5,323 bases of DNA, taken from assembly GCA_046760105.1 (NCBI GenBank), contig JBHIDJ010000187.1:1-5323 (forward strand), in the 5' to 3' direction. Every line of letters starts with the position of its first letter. Position 1 is the first letter of the stretch. The DNA comes from JBHIDJ01 sp046760105 (GTDB taxonomy: Bacteria > Pseudomonadota > Gammaproteobacteria > Acidiferrobacterales > SPGG2). Below are positions 3,747 through 5,323 of this stretch, one piece after another. A program made the translations under genes and the position numbers. The notes beneath the pieces are model-generated. The model worked only from the letters and a program-made list of their open reading frames with translations, was not told the DNA's origin and did no database searches.

Positions 3747-5323
3747 ATGAACGACGCTGTGCCTGGCCAGATCGCTAGCTCTGCCGCGGCGCAACCGGCG
3801 GAGTTGGATACGTTTCCAAAGCTCCTTCAGGATCGCGCCAAGCGGTCTGGCACCAAACCCGCCGTCCGCGAAAAGGATTACGGAATTTGGCAGACCTGGA
3901 CCTGGAGCGAGGTAGAGAAAGAAGTACGTGCGCTTGCCTGCGGCCTCGCGGCCAAGGGCTTCCAGCGAGGCGACAAGCTCGCCATCATCGGGGACAACCG
4001 CCCACGTCTCTACTGGTCCATGTGTGCGGCTCAGTGCCTCGGTGGGATCCCAGTACCGATGTATCAGGATTCGGTCGCAAAGGAGCTTCAATATGTCGTT
4101 GAGCACGCCGAGGTGCGCTTCGCGATTGCGGAGGATCAGGAACAAGTCGACAAGCTGCTGGAGATCAAGGACCGTTGTCCCAAGCTGGAACTGGTGGTCT
4201 ACGGTGACCCGCGCGGTCTACGCAATTATGACCAGGGCTATCTCTACGATTTTGAAGAGTTCCAGGCCCTAGGGCGTAAGTTCGACAGCGAACATCCGGA
4301 CTTCTTTCTCGACGCAGTCGACAAAAGTCACGGCCAGGATATCGCGATTATCCTCTACACCTCTGGTACGACCGGCAATCCCAAGGGTGTGATGCTTACC
4401 CACGATAATGTGTTGATCACCGCCCGCAACAGTATCGAATTCGACAGCCTGACGCAGAACGAGGAAGTCCTGGCCTATTTACCCATGGCGTGGGTTGGTG
4501 ATCATATCTTTTCCTATGGGCAGTCCTACGTCGCTGGCTTCTGCGTCAGTTGCCCGGAGAGTAGTGCAACGGTCCTGACCGATCTCCGCGAGATGGGCCC
4601 AACGTATTTTTTTGCACCGCCGGCAATTTACGAGAACATCCTCACGACGGTGATGATCCGCATGGAAGATGCAGGTTGGATCAAGCGCAAGATGTTTCAC
4701 TACTTTATGGACGTTGCGCGACGGGCGGGTACCAGGATACTTGATGGCAAATCAGTCTCTCTCAAAGATCGGCTACTGTACGCCATCGGCAATGTACTCG
4801 TTTATGGGCCGCTCAGAAATACCTTGGGGTTCTCCCGCATCCGTCTTGCCTATACGGCGGGGGAGGCGATTGGGCCGGATATCTTTGATTTTTACCGCGC
4901 GCTTGGGATTAACGTAAAACAGCTCTTCGGCCAGACCGAGGCCGCGGTATTCATCACCATGCAACCGGACGGTGAGGTCAAGCCGGATACCGTGGGTACC
5001 CCTGCACCGGAAGTGGAGATCAAGATTGCGGATAACGGCGAAGTGATGTACCGCAGTCCGGGAGTTTTCCGTGAGTACTACAAAAATCCCGAGGCGACCT
5101 CAGAGACCAAAACCGAGGACGGATGGGTCCATACCGGTGATGCCGGGTTCTTCGACGAAGACGGTCACCTGAAGATCATCGACCGCGCTAAGGATGTGGG
5201 CAAGCTCAATGATGGTTCCATGTTTGCCCCCAAGTACATCGAGAACAAGCTCAAGTTCTTTCCGTACATCAAGGAAGCGGTCACGTTCGGCAATGGCCGT
5301 GACTACACGACCGCTTTCCTTAA
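3747..5323 (+). CDS. AMP-forming acyl-CoA synthetase (long-chain FAA1-like type), 3' end cut off
   Basis: The first 525 codons of an adenylate-forming enzyme are present, with no stop before the window edge; the TAA at 5321-5323 is out of frame. It would activate a carboxylic acid to an acyl-adenylate and then an acyl-CoA. Visible motifs are the phosphate loop YTSGTTGNPKGV (204-215), YTAGEA (369-374), FGQTE (394-398), GWVHTGD (459-465) and the hinge DRAKD (479-483). The region after DRAKD (KLNDGSMFAPKYIENKLKFF) is typical of long-chain-like ligases of about 600-660 residues, so roughly 80-130 residues are missing, including the region expected to hold the catalytic lysine. Relatives often sit beside branched-chain-type ABC transporter genes in betaproteobacteria. 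The gene is divergent from the mutase operon with its own predicted sigma-54 promoter. Its acid substrate cannot be read from the sequence. Confidence 0.93.
   Translation, partial: MNDAVPGQIASSAAAQPAELDTFPKLLQDRAKRSGTKPAVREKDYGIWQTWTWSEVEKEVRALACGLAAKGFQRGDKLAIIGDNRPRLYWSMCAAQCLGGIPVPMYQDSVAKELQYVVEHAEVRFAIAEDQEQVDKLLEIKDRCPKLELVVYGDPRGLRNYDQGYLYDFEEFQALGRKFDSEHPDFFLDAVDKSHGQDIAIILYTSGTTGNPKGVMLTHDNVLITARNSIEFDSLTQNEEVLAYLPMAWVGDHIFSYGQSYVAGFCVSCPESSATVLTDLREMGPTYFFAPPAIYENILTTVMIRMEDAGWIKRKMFHYFMDVARRAGTRILDGKSVSLKDRLLYAIGNVLVYGPLRNTLGFSRIRLAYTAGEAIGPDIFDFYRALGINVKQLFGQTEAAVFITMQPDGEVKPDTVGTPAPEVEIKIADNGEVMYRSPGVFREYYKNPEATSETKTEDGWVHTGDAGFFDEDGHLKIIDRAKDVGKLNDGSMFAPKYIENKLKFFPYIKEAVTFGNGRDYTTAFL

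Noticed and set aside
4479..4964. Minus-strand open frames opposite the ligase
   Set aside because: They lie antisense to strongly conserved adenylation-domain coding sequence and show no protein features of their own.
5321..5323. TAA at the window end as the ligase stop codon
   Set aside because: The ligase frame reads CTT at 5319-5321 followed by AA, so this TAA is out of frame and the gene continues.

Overview
The window looks like part of a proteobacterial chromosome, most likely beta- or gammaproteobacterial. This rests on mid-50s percent GC by eye, proteobacterial-style Shine-Dalgarno and promoter sequences, and an acyl-CoA ligase of a type I associate with those groups. No species can be named from the sequence alone.

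Layout, left to right. Positions 1-60 may hold the last codons of an unidentified upstream gene. Positions 65-249 hold two copies of an unusual element built from degenerate 7-bp tandem units (consensus GTRAYTN) that converge in inverted orientation on a conserved AT-rich core. The second copy ends 11 bp before a complete HIT-family nucleotide hydrolase gene (261-686, + strand). A GC-rich stem-loop (702-755) separates this gene from a convergent operon.

The minus-strand operon, in transcription order, encodes a TetR-family repressor (3490-2894), a stand-alone B12-binding mutase subunit (2897-2454) and an acyl-CoA mutase large catalytic subunit (2442-760). The genes are joined by two ATGA overlaps. 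The promoter reads TTGACA-N17-TACAAA and abuts a perfect 18-bp palindrome that should be the TetR operator. Together the two mutase subunits form a split adenosylcobalamin-dependent carbon-skeleton mutase, laid out like isobutyryl-CoA or 2-hydroxyisobutyryl-CoA mutase. However, the two residues that set substrate choice in characterised enzymes appear to be His and Asn here, a pair I do not recognise, so the substrate is open.

Divergent from the operon, across a 256-bp gap between start codons, runs an AMP-forming acyl-CoA synthetase (3747 to beyond the window end). It has a strong ribosome binding site and a good candidate sigma-54 promoter (3644-3660).

A reasonable reading is that a carboxylic acid is activated to its CoA thioester, an acyl-CoA is rearranged by the B12 mutase, and a TetR repressor of the acyl-CoA-sensing type relieves repression of the mutase genes when its CoA ligand appears. 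That the ligase feeds the mutase is inferred only from proximity. No mutase G-protein chaperone (MeaB type) is visible in the window.
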